Below, in pieces: positions 45,801-57,705 of a stretch of 64,000 bases of DNA. Below the pieces are notes generated by a model. The model saw only the letters and a program-made list of their open reading frames with translations. It was not told where the DNA came from and made no database searches. The first letter of the stretch is position 1; each line of letters opens with the position of its first letter. The stretch comes from Sipunculus nudus (lineage: Eukaryota; Annelida; Sipuncula; Golfingiida; Sipunculidae). The DNA lies in contig CM049313.1 of the NCBI GenBank assembly GCA_026874595.1, positions 49,465,659 to 49,529,658 of the forward strand, written 5' to 3'. The position numbers were made by a program, and so were the translations under genes.

Positions 45801-48160
45801 AGTAAACGATATGTAAGAAATATAATTTTCTTCAAACCGGTGTCCGCCTGATTTGGAGGATATGTTTTCAAACGGATCATCGTAGAAAAAAGCCGAGAAA
45901 ACACTCTTTGCAGTACATCATTCCACACGGACTTACGGCAGACAAGGAGTTATGCCATATGCAAAAAAAAGCCACGTTTAACAGCTGTTGCAATTCAGCA
46001 CTGTACAAGATTTGATCTTCCTTATATAAAAGACATGTTTTCAAAGACATAAATTGGTTTTAGATAACACATACATAAAAATGGTAACATCAATGTGGGT
46101 ATCAAATAATATTTTTGCTGTCTAAAGATAACTTTATATTCTAATAAAAACAAAAATAAATTTAAATATCAGAGAAAATGTATATGAAAAATACACTTTA
46201 TTCAGTTTGAAAGGAAATAATCTGATGGAATTTTAAGGTGAATGGGCGAATCTCCCTTTACAAGGAACGCACCATATATAATTGATTTCAGGGGTAATGT
46301 TTACAACGATATCTATTGACATACTCGAATGTGCAAGATTACGAAGTTTAGGAGAAACCCCTAGATCTTAAATATATTAGGCTGAACATAACATCAATTC
46401 AAACACCGTATAAATAACAAGGAAATTTGCCTTTTCTCGAGGATGAAATAATCATTCTGCCGAGAAAGAGGTCGTTTAATAATTTTTTTTCAAAATGAAA
46501 AACCTAATTTCTTTTCTTTTAAACATTTTGTCAGAAACAGTCATTGGAATCCATGACAAGTGGACTGCGCATGAGCGTTGGTTCCCGAGGGTTATATCTA
46601 AAAGCATTAGTTCATGTTCGCGCATTTGCTGGTCTGTCGGCCTCGCTCCAGTTTTAGCCCACAGTAATATGATCTAATAAAGGGTACCCATGTAAACATG
46701 TATCATATCTCCTAACATCCAAACTTCATTCTGATATGCATGAAGATTAATTCCCATTGTTTCCGAGAATGTCTAGACGGTGCCCTTATATGGCATATGT
46801 CTCAATAGCCTTGTTGTTGGATATGTGAATACATAGTGATGATATGTATTTAAAGTGAACAAACTTATCTTTTTGTTTCTCCTATTAGTCGTTCATTCAA
46901 CCAATTCAAATCGAACCCGATTCTGTCGGAAAAGCTAGAAAACTTTATTTGCCATCTTCACAGGTCTAGAGACCTTCGCCTTGTATGGCAAATTTTCTGC
47001 GTCTGAAAATCCTTGCCATAGCTGTGTTTTGAGACTGAGCCAACGGGGCGAGTTTGACGCACGTATTTGTGGGGAAAACAGACGTGCTTTTTTATCGCTT
47101 ATAATTAACTGAACTTAAGGAAAATACCTGTCCCAATCGCCGTTTAAAGTTAAAAAACGCACTTGAGTGTTATGTTTGGTACGCATAACATGCAAAATGT
47201 TTACTTTATTAGACACTAAGTTTTTTTTTTAGTTTGCAAACGATCTGATATGACATTTTCAGATTAAAGCGCAGGGCTAGAGCACAAGAACGAGGGTGAC
47301 TATAGGAGGCTGAATATATCGTGTTATATCAATGTGTTGTGTTTGGGTAAAAAGAGAACTACAATTTAATATAAGTTTTACCCCATGAATTCTAGGATTC
47401 GGATCATCTTCGAGAAGGATCGAGATATTCGAACTAGTGTAAGATTTCCATGTGTTAATATTCTGTCATTACTAGTTAGTGAGTAGTCTTGACATAAATG
47501 CATGCACACGTACATACATACAAAGGATTGCAATATAAACTGTACTCCTCAGGGTGAGGGCAACTATCACGATGCGGTAATAGTTTGTTTGAATAAATAT
47601 TGCTGAAAGATCACTTTTGGGGGTCTCAAGTTCTCAACGGAAAGTTATCCTATAATCCTAAGGATAATTATAATCCTATACCTATTTCCTAAATCCTAAG
47701 TGTTAGCTTTAATATATTCATAATCTTAAGGAAATGCTACATATCAAAGCAGGCAACATAATAATTTTCTATCATTAGACAAATCATAAGACAAGATAAA
47801 AAATAAAATACCTAAATAATATATGAAATGAATTATATATACAGATGATGAGCTAATTCAAGCTATTTTTTAATGTTTACCCTTCTTCATGCATGTTAGT
47901 ATTCACTCTTATTATCATATTTCCCCACTCCTCCTTATGTACCTGACTATTTCAACTTTTCTTGGCTGTCCTTTTTTATATCTTCAATAGACTTAATATA
48001 TTACAAAAGCATAATATTTGTATTTCCGATGCTGGCACCTGTATACACACAGGTTCCTTTTTCCTGACAAAACCACAACATTTACCATCTGTGATTATTA
48101 TTGATTTATTCAATTTCTTTAAAATCCAATTACTTTTTTTATATGACTCTTTTCTCCTGC
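45801..48160. other. Intergenic, no gene recognised
   Basis: AT-rich. The left part may include the 3' UTR of the minus-strand LINE that ends near 48165. Confidence 0.5.
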
Positions 48161-48164
48161 TGAA

Positions 48165-49060
48165 ATCTCATCGGCTTCCTCTTCCGTAAAACTTTACTTT
48201 TTTACAATGCCATAACAAATAACCAATTGATTCAGAATCTAACTAACAAAAGAAAGATGAGGAATCCGTCTTTTTTATTTTAAATAGGAAATGATTTAGC
48301 GTCAGTGTTCTATGCAAGACTCTGAAATGAACGTATCTGAGTTTGCTATTGATTGTAATTGTTCATTTATTTTTTTAAAAGACTGCATTATATATTCATT
48401 TGTCACATCTAGTTCTGCTTTCCATTAGTTACATATAGTCCCTGGTTCGGCAGGTACATCTTTCAGAACCTTTTCATAAACCTGCTTGGGACATTTTTGT
48501 TTATTTAATGTTTGAGGAATACATACTTTTTTCTGAATCTTTTGTATTTTCAGTCTTTTGAATTTGGTTTTTCTAGGCTATTGGTATTTAGCTCACTAAC
48601 CTTTACTATTCTAAATGTTTGGTTTGCAATAAAAAAAATCACAACATTCATTTAACCTGCGAAAATTCCTTATAATTATTTTTTTTTCATTTCCCTGACG
48701 TTGTTATGAATACCATTTTATAATGAACTTTAATTTCAGAGTTGAACCATAATGGTTGATCTAAAATGCAATTTTTCCCCATATTTAAAATTGTACATTG
48801 CCTAACTGTAAAAAAATCGGTTCAAATCGAGTACATGTTGAAATAACTTCCTGATTGTCCTGGCCATTAATATTCCCTTCTATTATGTACAATTCTTTTC
48901 CCTTCAAATCATTTAAAACTAATCCAGTCTAAGCTTCAAGTTAATTTTCTTCAAACCACTTTTTTCATCCACTTTGTTTTAAGCGAAATAGTTACACTCT
49001 TTTATTGAACCATCGCGAGTCCACCCGTACCTTTTGAGTTATACATCAACCTAAGTATTG
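48165..49060 (-). pseudogene. L1/Tx1-like LINE ORF2 C-terminus
   Basis: Read on minus across several frames: KGTGGLAMVQ and SLKTKWMKKV near 49030-48950 (end of the RT thumb). Next come LDQPLWFNSEIKVHYKMVF near 48760, then KCPKQVYEKVLKDVPAEPG and WKAELDVTNEYI near 48490-48390. Last comes the zf-RVT-like region VHFRVLHRTLTLNHFLFKIK, then KTDSSSF, C, and LDSESIGYLLWHCKKVKFYG near 48330-48185. The H..LW.C...V..F pattern is diagnostic of the L1/Tx1-type ORF2 tail. Many frameshifts and stops; only about the last 290 residues remain. It is a different family from the LINEs at 1 and 13 kb. Confidence 0.75.
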
Positions 49061-49734
49061 TATTTTGTATATTTTCTGCTTAAATTTCAACTGACATTCC
49101 AATTGCCCCATTTATTTATAATGCTTCATAATCATCTTCCGCTTCCTGCTTTTCTTGCTACATGATGACGCATTTCATGAGCTGCAAAGGAGGTCCTTTA
49201 GCATTGTTGAAACTACTTTGACGTATATGCGTGGGGTGTTTTTTTGTGGGTCGATTGTTCGTGTTTTGGCAGAAAGGGACGTGTGAAGTTCCGAATGGGT
49301 AAGCGTTCAGTTGGCCCACGTCATATCATATACCATATACATTGGTAATTAGGTACGTGTCACACGGTGCAAACTATTTATAGAATTAGGAGTTAATTCA
49401 TCACATTTCTCACACTTTGTGGCAGCAGTGAAAAGCATTATGAAAAGGGTATACGTAAAGATAATGTCGATTCTATTATTTTTCATTGAAAGCAAATTAG
49501 AGTTTGTTTTATTGAAAAAAGGCATTGTTAAATGATTATGAAGGTAGATATTGCACCATGAGTTAATTAGACCCGGATGAAAAAAAAAACAAAGTTTGTA
49601 AACCCCTTGTTTCCATGGCAATAGAAACTACTATGTGTGTATGAAAAGATATATACATCTGTCGATTAACTTTAGGACTATGGACAAGGTGGTGAAAGCA
49701 AGGTCAACAAGCACTGCACCAGCGGGTTTTGCGT

Positions 49735-49935
49735 TAATCTGTTATCAAACCCACAGCTTGGTCATGGAAAGCGATGTTCTCACGATAGGCGCACTCGTTT
49801 GTAATGAAACACGACTGTGGGGTACAGTCTTCCTATTAAGCCTGCACTCGCCCCGAAAGGGGCATCTGACGCGCATAGGCCGAGATTCGCCCTGTGCTTT
49901 ACCACATGGCCAAAGAGGTTTATTAAACTCCAATT
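49735..49935 (+). repeat. Dispersed SINE-like unit, copy 2
   Basis: GGCGCACTCGTTTGTAATGA, AACACGACTG, GGGTACAGTCTTCCTATTAA and GCCTGCACTCGCC match 61567-61630 (GGCGCACTCGTTTGCGAATG, AACACGACTG, GGGCACAGTCTCCCCATTAA, GCCTGCTGAGCGC). Confidence 0.65.
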
Positions 49936-50915
49936 TAAATTAGAGTATTTATTAGAAAGGAAATATAATGGTGTAATAAAATGCATATATGTAAAAAAAA
50001 GAGAGTATAGTACTCGGCTCTTTACTGGCCAATTCCCTAAAAGTTTCCTGAGATTCCGTTCATAATTATGGGAGATATGTTGTAACAGACTTAGTATCGC
50101 CTAAAAATATCATATTGCAATATATTGCGATATATTTTTATGTATCATGTATAAAACAATGCAATATCTTTGCATGAGTGTTCAAATTAAAAAAAATTCT
50201 TTCCTATTATTAATTTTTATTAAATGTTTTAATGATAGGCCTATGCCTAATATTATATTCAGTGATAAAATGTGATGTCTCGGAAGGAGTGTTTATGTTT
50301 CTATTTTTTTTAATCCCTGTTATACATGAATGACATTCTGACCAGTAATTTATATTTAATTGCAAAATTCATGTTTTAATGATAGGCCTGTATGCTAATG
50401 ATAGGCCTAATAACAGCTAATATGTTAAGTTCCTGGAAGCAAAAAAACCCAAAAAAAACTACATATGCAATTAGTTATGCAATGATTTAGACAATCGTAT
50501 TGAATCCCCCTTTACAAAAAATACATCCACAAATTACACTTTACAGGGAATGTATGCAGGGTTGTCAATGCTTTTCACAGGTAGCCCCCCTATGCACCAG
50601 CACACACAAACATGCCACACTCTTTTTCAGTGTTTTAGAGCATTTTAGCACCTGCTTTACAGGGATAACTATTAAGAAGTCCTGATTCTAGGCCCCTGAA
50701 TAATTATTTCAAGGGCTTTATGTGTCCTCTTTGAGCCTTGGGCTGTCGTCTCGGTTCATTGTGGAGGAGAGTCCAGGCGAATTTAATTCTTGTTGGTAGC
50801 AGAAAAATTGTAAATTTAGTCTCGCCGGCACAATTTATTGGCTTTACTTTAACCGGTGTCCTTTTGAAAGGCCAGCTTTAAGGTACTCGGTGCAGACGGC
50901 CACGAACCTCAGAAC
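49936..50915. other. Intergenic, no gene recognised
   Basis: No supported feature. Confidence 0.5.
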
Positions 50916-50918
50916 TGA

Positions 50919-51224
50919 TCACACGTATTTAAAATGCTCTGTGAAACCTGTGAAAACCAGGAACCAGGATATAGTATCAACAACACGAGTTTTGCAAAGG
51001 TTTTTCAACTCTTTTTTTCCGCAGTGAACACGACCAAGACCATTTTCGTACATGGCTAACCGGTAATACTCAGCATCAGGCGGTTTGATATTGGAGGCGA
51101 CCCGCGGTATAACAGCTGAGGCCATATCATCTATTTTAAATAAATGTGAATACAAAGCTGCATTCTTGTTATTCGTCATATGCCTTCCGGCCTTTAATTT
51201 GGTAGAGAAAGAACTCAAACTCAA
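50919..51224 (-). CDS. Hypothetical open frame
   Basis: A 101-codon minus frame (MSLSSFSTKLKAGRHMTNNK at the start, then an IPRVASNIKPPDAEYYRLAM segment) of balanced composition. I do not recognise it. It has no splice or promoter context that I could confirm and may be a transposon-derived fragment. Confidence 0.25.
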   Translation of the reverse strand: MSLSSFSTKLKAGRHMTNNKNAALYSHLFKIDDMASAVIPRVASNIKPPDAEYYRLAMYENGLGRVHCGKKELKNLCKTRVVDTISWFLVFTGFTEHFKYV

Positions 51225-51267
51225 TCACGAATTATCGTGACAATGATCTTTAATGAAAAATAAAACT

Positions 51268-51474
51268 CAGGGGTGGATCCAGGATTTAGGAAAAGGGGGG
51301 GGGGATCCAACCCAGGAGGACTAATGAAAACCCTAAAGAAAGGTCCTCAGGTCTGAAAAAGGGGGGGGGGGGTCCGGGCGGCAAAATTTTGTCTGAAGCT
51401 CTTAAAAAAGTTGTTTCTGATGAAAAAAAGGGGGGCGGGGGTCCGGACCCCCTGCCCCCCCGGATCTGCTTCTG
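51268..51474. mobile_element. Short hAT-type MITE, decayed right end
   Basis: Left end CAGGGGTGGATCCAGGATTT runs into poly-G. The right end GGGGGTCCGGACCCCC then CCCCGGATCTGCTTCTG is a degraded inverse. Three G-tracts lie inside. The flanking bases share only AAACT. Confidence 0.6.
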
Positions 51475-53010
51475 AAACTTATATTGATTAAATGAAATAT
51501 TTTAATGATTGCAAGTTATTTATGAATAAATAACACACTCAAATTCGAAAGGTTCTAGAACACTGATGACTGACAAATCTGTTCCCGCTGAGAAAGTTAT
51601 GAAATTTGAATCATGAAAATTTGACTTTGATTTAGTGAAAGTGTTTATAAACACAATGAATGTGCAGTTAGACATCTTAAGGCTAGTAAACATTCCCAGG
51701 GACCAACCACAGGACACCTGATGTGAGCTTTGGATTTTCCTGTCTCAATAAGTAATTCTTTTCAAAGATTATAAAGCACTTTTTCTTTCTAACTCATCTT
51801 GTGACAAATAACATATTTTTCACTTTTGCAAAAAAAAAAATTCAGCATTGAAGAGAAACCTAGTTCTTTTAAATCCTCCTGAATGCACTGCTGAATGTTC
51901 TGTCACACACGCACACGCACATATTTATCAATCTGATTATACTAAATATTTAAAGGCTTTCATTATTAGTCATACATTGATATGATTAGAAAATTTGATA
52001 CACACTGAAAATCAAGTGATAAACTGGTAATTTGTCACATACAAAGGGTGGGGGTCCCGTCCCGTATTTTTTCCTTTATTAATATCAATGGAGCACTTCA
52101 GCTCCTTCAACCACGGGATTAATACAACTCAAACACACCCTAAAATGCATGCTGGTTGTTTTTTTCCCATTCATTCATACCCATTACCCGCCTATAGATG
52201 TAATAAGTAAAGTTTAACAGCTATGAGAAATATAAAAGTCACATGCCATTTTCTTTGTAAAAATTAACAATGCTTTCTATGGATGAAGCCTGCTTACGGG
52301 AGATTATTGAAGGAGTTACCCATACATATATCTGGGGAAAAAAATTGCACTGTTAACTGATTTTCAATCACATTATACTGAACGGAGGGGACCTCAAAGT
52401 CTTGTCGCTAATCTACTCCTTCCTACTTTTCCTGAGTGTTTGAGTATTGAGTGTTTAAGTCTTTGATGTAAAATAAAGTAGCCTGGATTATTATTTAATT
52501 TATAAATTCTTCTACAGCTGCACTACTTTCAGACACTTGTATGTATTCATATAATCTTCACAGATATACAACATACGTATGTTATGTACATTAATGTACT
52601 GACTTTAGATTCGATAAAATGTTTAAACAGCCAAGGTAAAAATTGATCCTGAAATGAAGAATGTGTGAAACACCGGAAAACAATACCGTTTTGATATTGT
52701 GTAACCTACAAATTAAAGCATGACTTCTTTTACAGTTGAGATCATAATGAAACAAATACTTTTCATGAAAATACTTATTTTCTTTATGAAGAAAATTATG
52801 TTTTCTTGGATGGAACACACTAAGATAAGAATCCCCCCCCTAATTCTGACCTTATAATGAATAGGGAATGTAATTGGTAAGACCTGCTTTTTTATACCCA
52901 AAGTTATTACATAAACATTAAAATATGTGTAGAAAAAAAAACAATTCTGACCAATACTGTACACTATTTTATAATAAATTAGTGAATGGCAATAAAATTT
53001 GAATTCTGTT
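51475..53010. other. Intergenic, no gene recognised
   Basis: AT-rich. A strong acceptor-like TTCTGTTTCAG ends it at 53014. Confidence 0.5.
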
Positions 53011-53014
53011 TCAG

Positions 53015-53760
53015 GCGCCATGGATCAATTACACCCAAGGAGAAAGGCATCACAGTTGAAGACTTGATTTATGCCAAATATCTGGCTGAACCTAAGCTTG
53101 AGGATGAAGTTGCCCTCTCAATTGTCTTGTGTGGAAAATATTTTGTAGCGTTTTCAAGGTTAAGAGTGTTCAGATTTGCAAAAATCGGAAAATACATTGG
53201 CTTAGAGAGGAGTTACATGGAAGCAGAGAACTGATATCAGTACCCAGTGTTGTCATTTTAAACTCGAGGACACTCTTAAACAGAAACTGGACAGCTTTAT
53301 TGTATTCAACCAGCAGAAAGAATGCTGAACATATGGTGCATTTACTGGTTACTTGATAACTGGAGTTACATGGAAAGAAAAATTCAGAAAAGATGGAACC
53401 TGGCAGCTTATTGTTGAATGTGCAGCAATTGACCGAAGTGTCATAGGAATTAGAGATAATGTTACTGCCAATGCTGCCAAATTTTAGATCGTGTTTGATC
53501 GTGAAAGTAAATTTAATTATGCAGCTTCTTTTAAATAACAGTACCTGTAAAACTGCTGAACTGTGGAGGAGTGAAGGTAGTGAGACAACAGGTGAGAAAA
53601 AGAGTGAGGGCATTTTCATGTACACAGTGTATATTCTGCGGTTCTCATCTTCAAGCAACATGTCGGGCATGTCTGACAGGACTGTGGAGTAAAAGACAGC
53701 AAGCTGGGTCATAAATATGCAAAGGATAAACCCTGACACAGGCCAGAAACACACAACAGA
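53015..53760 (+). pseudogene. Decayed coding region of unknown family, cysteine cluster at C-terminus
   Basis: After a strong acceptor (TTCTGTTTCAG), plus frames read in order: HGSITPKEKGITVEDLIYAK and LAEPKLEDEVALSIVLCGKY (53022-53150); DTLKQKLDSFIVFNQQ (about 53267-53320); AFTGYLITGVTWKEKFRKDG, TWQLIVECAAIDRSVIGIRD and NVTANAAKF (53340-53486); then a basic stretch with FSCTQCIFCGSHLQATCRAC near 53600-53680. The last has a C-x2-C-x2-C...C-x2-C pattern like a zinc cluster. Three or more frameshifts separate the blocks. The opposite strand holds a 194-codon frame that looks like a shadow. I cannot name the family; a transposon-encoded or retrocopied protein is likely. Confidence 0.45.
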
Positions 53761-53974
53761 GAAACGAACAAGAGAAAAAAAAAATACAGGACATTAAGAT
53801 AATGATGAAATTGAGGACTGTAGAGCTAGAATACTGCTTCGAGCTAGTCCAGAGCTACGCTCTGAACACATCACGTGACATCCCGGTGACCTTCCAGTCA
53901 CACACTGTGAGAAATAGCAGGATTCTTCAGGTTTGGTAAAGTGCCAGCCACCCATTCAGTTTGCGCTAGAAAAG

Positions 53975-54050
53975 TTTAAAATCTAATTGGCTCAGCACGT
54001 TGACAAGGATGCAAAAAAATGGTAAGAGAAATGCGATTGGCTCAGCCTGT
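53975..54050 (+). promoter_or_regulatory. Possible promoter with repeated inverted CCAAT boxes
   Basis: CTAATTGGCTCAGCA (about 53981) and GCGATTGGCTCAGCC (about 54033) are two near-identical inverted CCAAT boxes within 55 bases, just upstream of a good ATG. Further ATTGG or CCAAT words follow at about 54176 and 54278. Confidence 0.35.
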
Positions 54051-54058
54051 AAACATAC

Positions 54059-54129
54059 ATGGCTGCGTCACTGCAAGAGAGAAAATATGCAAACAGTGGA
54101 GGAGAACAGACCAAAGGCCACACAGGCAA
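54059..54129 (+). CDS. Possible first coding exon
   Basis: ATACATGGCTGCG gives an initiator with G at +4. The 71-nt exon reads MAASLQERKYANSGGEQTKG and HTG, and ends at CAA|GTAAGTATAG, a strong donor. Together with the CCAAT-box pair upstream this resembles the 5' end of a host gene. A second exon at about 54419-54514 (PELKTLLLPQRKSLYKQIKM, then LVDDGGTSPLY, ending ACAG|GTATGC) joins in phase, but its acceptor (GGAGCGTAG) is weak. No later exon was found. The protein is unknown. Confidence 0.3.
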
Positions 54130-54519
54130 GTAAGTATAGAGAATGTCTTGAAAATTGCCGATTGCATCGTTTGTTTTCCAATAGGGGTGGAATCTGTGCT
54201 GTCAAGCGCATTCGTCGCAGTGCAAATCGATCAGCACCTCAAACAACATCCGATTGTGCCGGTCATGCTTGCAATGTGATTGGTTAAATATTAAGCAGGG
54301 GGAATTCCACAGAGACAGTATCGCCTGGTGGCCAATTTTGACTGGCAACCTCGGTTTTTTGCAGCAGTTAATGTAGCGAATAGTTGGGCATAGCGTGACC
54401 TCTGCTATTGGAGCGTAGTCCAGAGCTTAAAACTTTATTACTGCCCCAACGCAAGAGTCTCTACAAGCAGATAAAGATGCTCGTGGACGACGGTGGGACA
54501 AGCCCATTGTACAGGTATG

Positions 54520-55980
54520 CCTGCCACTGTGGACCAGAAGTCAACAAGCATATGAAAAGCAAAAATTCAAGTTTCGTTTGTTCAAATTTGTTACAAAGAC
54601 ACAATAACCTAATAAAACTTTAAACCAGGACTTAATATAGAGGTATAGCATAGATGATGGCGGAAGCATATACAGGGTGTATGAATTTATAAGTGAGAAG
54701 TTTTTTTTCCGATAAACAACATAGGTCCGACAGCTTTTTAATTGCTGGGGAAATATCGTAGATGTAACGATTGTATAAAGATGCATTCTACCGTGAAATT
54801 ATATGAAAGATGCTTTGTATTAGTTGAAGCTCAGGCGACATCGTAATACAAGATGTTTATTCAATGTAGTCAGTTGAGGGCATAGTCTAAGACATGTTAA
54901 CAGACACATGCGTTATTTGAATACACATGCATATGTTGTTGAAGTCCCCTTTACGCGAAAGGTATAACTGCCAATTTGAAAAAAAAGATACGCCCACAAA
55001 AATATATTCCACCATTATTAAATTATTGGTTAAAGTACTGTAAATTGTGATGGAGTAGGCAGGTCTGATGCAAAATCGACAAATTTCCAAGATAAAAAGA
55101 AAGTAGTTTGATACATTTCGATGAAAGCATTATGCAAAGAAACCACTTCAGTCTTGGTTTGGCATTGTCTTTCAGCAAATTAACGCAAATGTAATATACA
55201 GATTTTGCTGAAAATTTGTTGAGGGGTAAAGTAAAATTTCATCAGTTACCATAATATATTTTTTTTCTGTCCATTAATCACAATTCCACAAAGGAATAAT
55301 TATAAGGGGCTTTTCCTTTGTCCCCGAGCAGAAGCCGCCCATTCGTATGCAGTTGTTCTGCTACTCGCCCGGAGAACCCGAGTTTCTGAACTATGACAAT
55401 TTTTGACATGAAACGTGCAACGTATGAACGAACGGCAGATTTGTGGATTCTGACGGGGCTTTCAAAGTCCCCAAGAGATTGAAGATCCTAAGAAGTGGGT
55501 GCAATGCCCCCCCCCCCCCCCCCGGGCTTCCTATTGAGAAAAAAATCAAACAATCCATAAATCGGCCGAACTATTAAAACCATGGTTATCATGGAAAGAT
55601 ACTTCTTAATGTTTAAAATCAACATACCTGTAAACCTATAAAACGGTGATCGTGCAAAGGGTCTCGGCTCTTTGTGTCCACTCAAAGGAAAAGTGCTCCC
55701 TATTAAAAGATTCATGTTGACATGTGTTCCGCGCTGGAATTAAAGTTCCTAAAAAAGTGTCACAGGCGTGCAGGACCTTGCAGCAGTAAAGAAATAGGGG
55801 CACTTAATCGGGAATTATTTAAGTTATTAATTATTCATTTTAAGGGGCATAATCCCGCAGAATATAACAAACTTGTCATAGAAGAACACAACTGATTCGT
55901 CTGCCGAATTTGGAGAGTCAAATCAGAACGGAAGAAGGTAAACCGTGGTCTAGAAAAAAACCCAACTCCGTATTAATAAT
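54520..55980. other. Intergenic, no gene recognised
   Basis: Poly-C at about 55508-55523. Short frames only. Confidence 0.5.
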
Positions 55981-55987
55981 ATAGATA

Positions 55988-56013
55988 CTAGCTTATAAAC
56001 CCGGTATACCGGG
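55988..56013 (-). mobile_element. Helitron-like 3' terminus, second family
   Basis: On minus, the perfect 14-base palindrome CCCGGTATACCGGG is followed by TTTATAAG, CTAG and T. It has the same architecture as 23008-23033 with a different hairpin sequence. The body would extend rightward; its 5' end was not found and a hAT MITE begins at 56227. Confidence 0.45.
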
Positions 56014-56218
56014 CTTATTACCGGGGTTGGGGAGATATATTAACTGAGATGTGGAATGTTGGCTAATTTTTAATTCTAAACGTAAACAGAAAATATAGGT
56101 TTTCAGTGAGGAACTGTCTCAATAGGATATGTTTAAATACTTCTTACATTTATTTTGTGGGCCTTTCCTCATGGCAAGAAATTCATACCCCGTAATGTTT
56201 ACCTTGAAGACCTGGTCA

Positions 56219-56657
56219 GTGATGGTCAGGGGCGTCAATATAAGGGGGATGGGGGGTATATAAACCCCCCACTTTTTGGCAAGGGGGGATGGCCAATGTA
56301 ATCATCCCCCCCCCACTTTTCAGAGAATAATATTATAATATTGTAAATGAATTATATTAATTAATAGAATAAAAGACTTTGGATCCATTTACTAAAAAAT
56401 GTTATATCTAAACCTTGCTTTCAATTACAAAATAACTTATTTTCTATTAAAATATAATTATTTGAAATATTATTTAGTGTATACATAATCATATATATAT
56501 ATACATTTATATATACATAAATTTAAATATATATATATATAGTTGAATATGTCACTCAGAGATGCTGAAAAAGGTATATGTGTGCACGTGTGTATATATA
56601 AATATACAAAGTCATCCCCCCCACCCTGGAAGAAAAATTGACGCCACTGGTGATGGT
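56219..56657. mobile_element. hAT-type MITE with exact 8-bp duplication (element 56227-56649)
   Basis: Termini CAGGGGCGTCAAT and ATTGACGCCACTG are inverted. GTGATGGT flanks both sides exactly (56219-56226 and 56650-56657). The left 100 bases (GGGGGATGGGGGGTATATAA, CCCCCCAC, GGCAAGGGGGGATGGCCAAT) match the left end of the 6.4-kb element at 5183. The 423-bp element is a non-autonomous relative with no coding capacity. Confidence 0.9.
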
Positions 56658-57700
56658 TTACATTGCGAACCGGAATGAGACACAGAGGCATACAGTGCTT
56701 CGTTGATATTTGACTGGTTTCTATTGTTGGACGTATAAAGATTAGGTTGATGTGAGGAACACATGAAAGATTAATTAAATGTACGTTGCAAGGAAACTGT
56801 TCCTGAAGAAGGAAACAGAAATATGCATACATCGTGAGTAGCAGAAGCGGACCCAGCTGGACTCCATGCAGTTGGTCCGTATCCCATTTTCAACCACCGC
56901 AACCTTTTTTTCATCGTATCAGACAAGTTTTAAGATGTAGAGAACATTGGGAACAAACGTGAACCGAATTCCATTTATAAGTATTAGATTATAGCAAGGG
57001 AACTTTATGGTTAAACAGGTCATTCGGTTTAAAAAATATATATCAAGATTTTACTGTGATACGGTTTGCTCATTTGTAAATATTTGTGATCATGAAAACT
57101 AAAACTTGTTTAATCAACAAATATGGTTCAATAAGATGTTTCTGAATGGATGTAAATGCTTAGACTGTGAATTGTTGCTGAGGAACCTGGCATTGTTTGA
57201 ACTTACTCGTTTACAAGAAACTAAGTATGTCAAAAGTAGTAAACATCAATTACTTAAAACATTTCATTACAGCCATTAACCTTCGGGAGATTTAAAAGCT
57301 CAAAACAAATATGGTGATCTATATATGTCACCGATAAGCTCGCCCTGTTCACCAAGATCTTGTGGTAGGCCTGATGGGTGTCTTTGTAAAACCATGATCG
57401 TACATACCAGTTTTCTGGTGCCTAAAAGTTGAGGATTACTGATATATATTGCTATACATTGAAATAAACTGTGTAAAAACCTATAGAGGCTGAAAAGGAA
57501 GGCGTGACATTGTGAGGTCTTGTAGATACCGGAAGGTAATGCCATCAGCGTGTTAATGGAATAGACACATGAGTCTACAGTGGTTATAGTGTTCGACTTC
57601 CTATTATATCCAGCAGCCGGTGTGAATGCCAATCATGTATTCGTGCTATTTTTTAGATCCCTAAAAATTCTGTACAGTTTGAACTTTTTGGTTGATTATA
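56658..57700. other. Intergenic, possibly upstream part of the P-like pseudogene
   Basis: A plus stretch near 57125-57280 is open for about 50 codons (NKMFLNGCKCLDCELLLRNL...), but I see no domain. Confidence 0.4.
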
Positions 57701-57705
57701 CATGA

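Noticed and set aside
53170-53754. Longest open frame in the window (194 codons, minus)
   Set aside because: It is antisense to plus-strand blocks with better coding character, is rich in F/S/L as shadow frames are, and has no motif or splice context.
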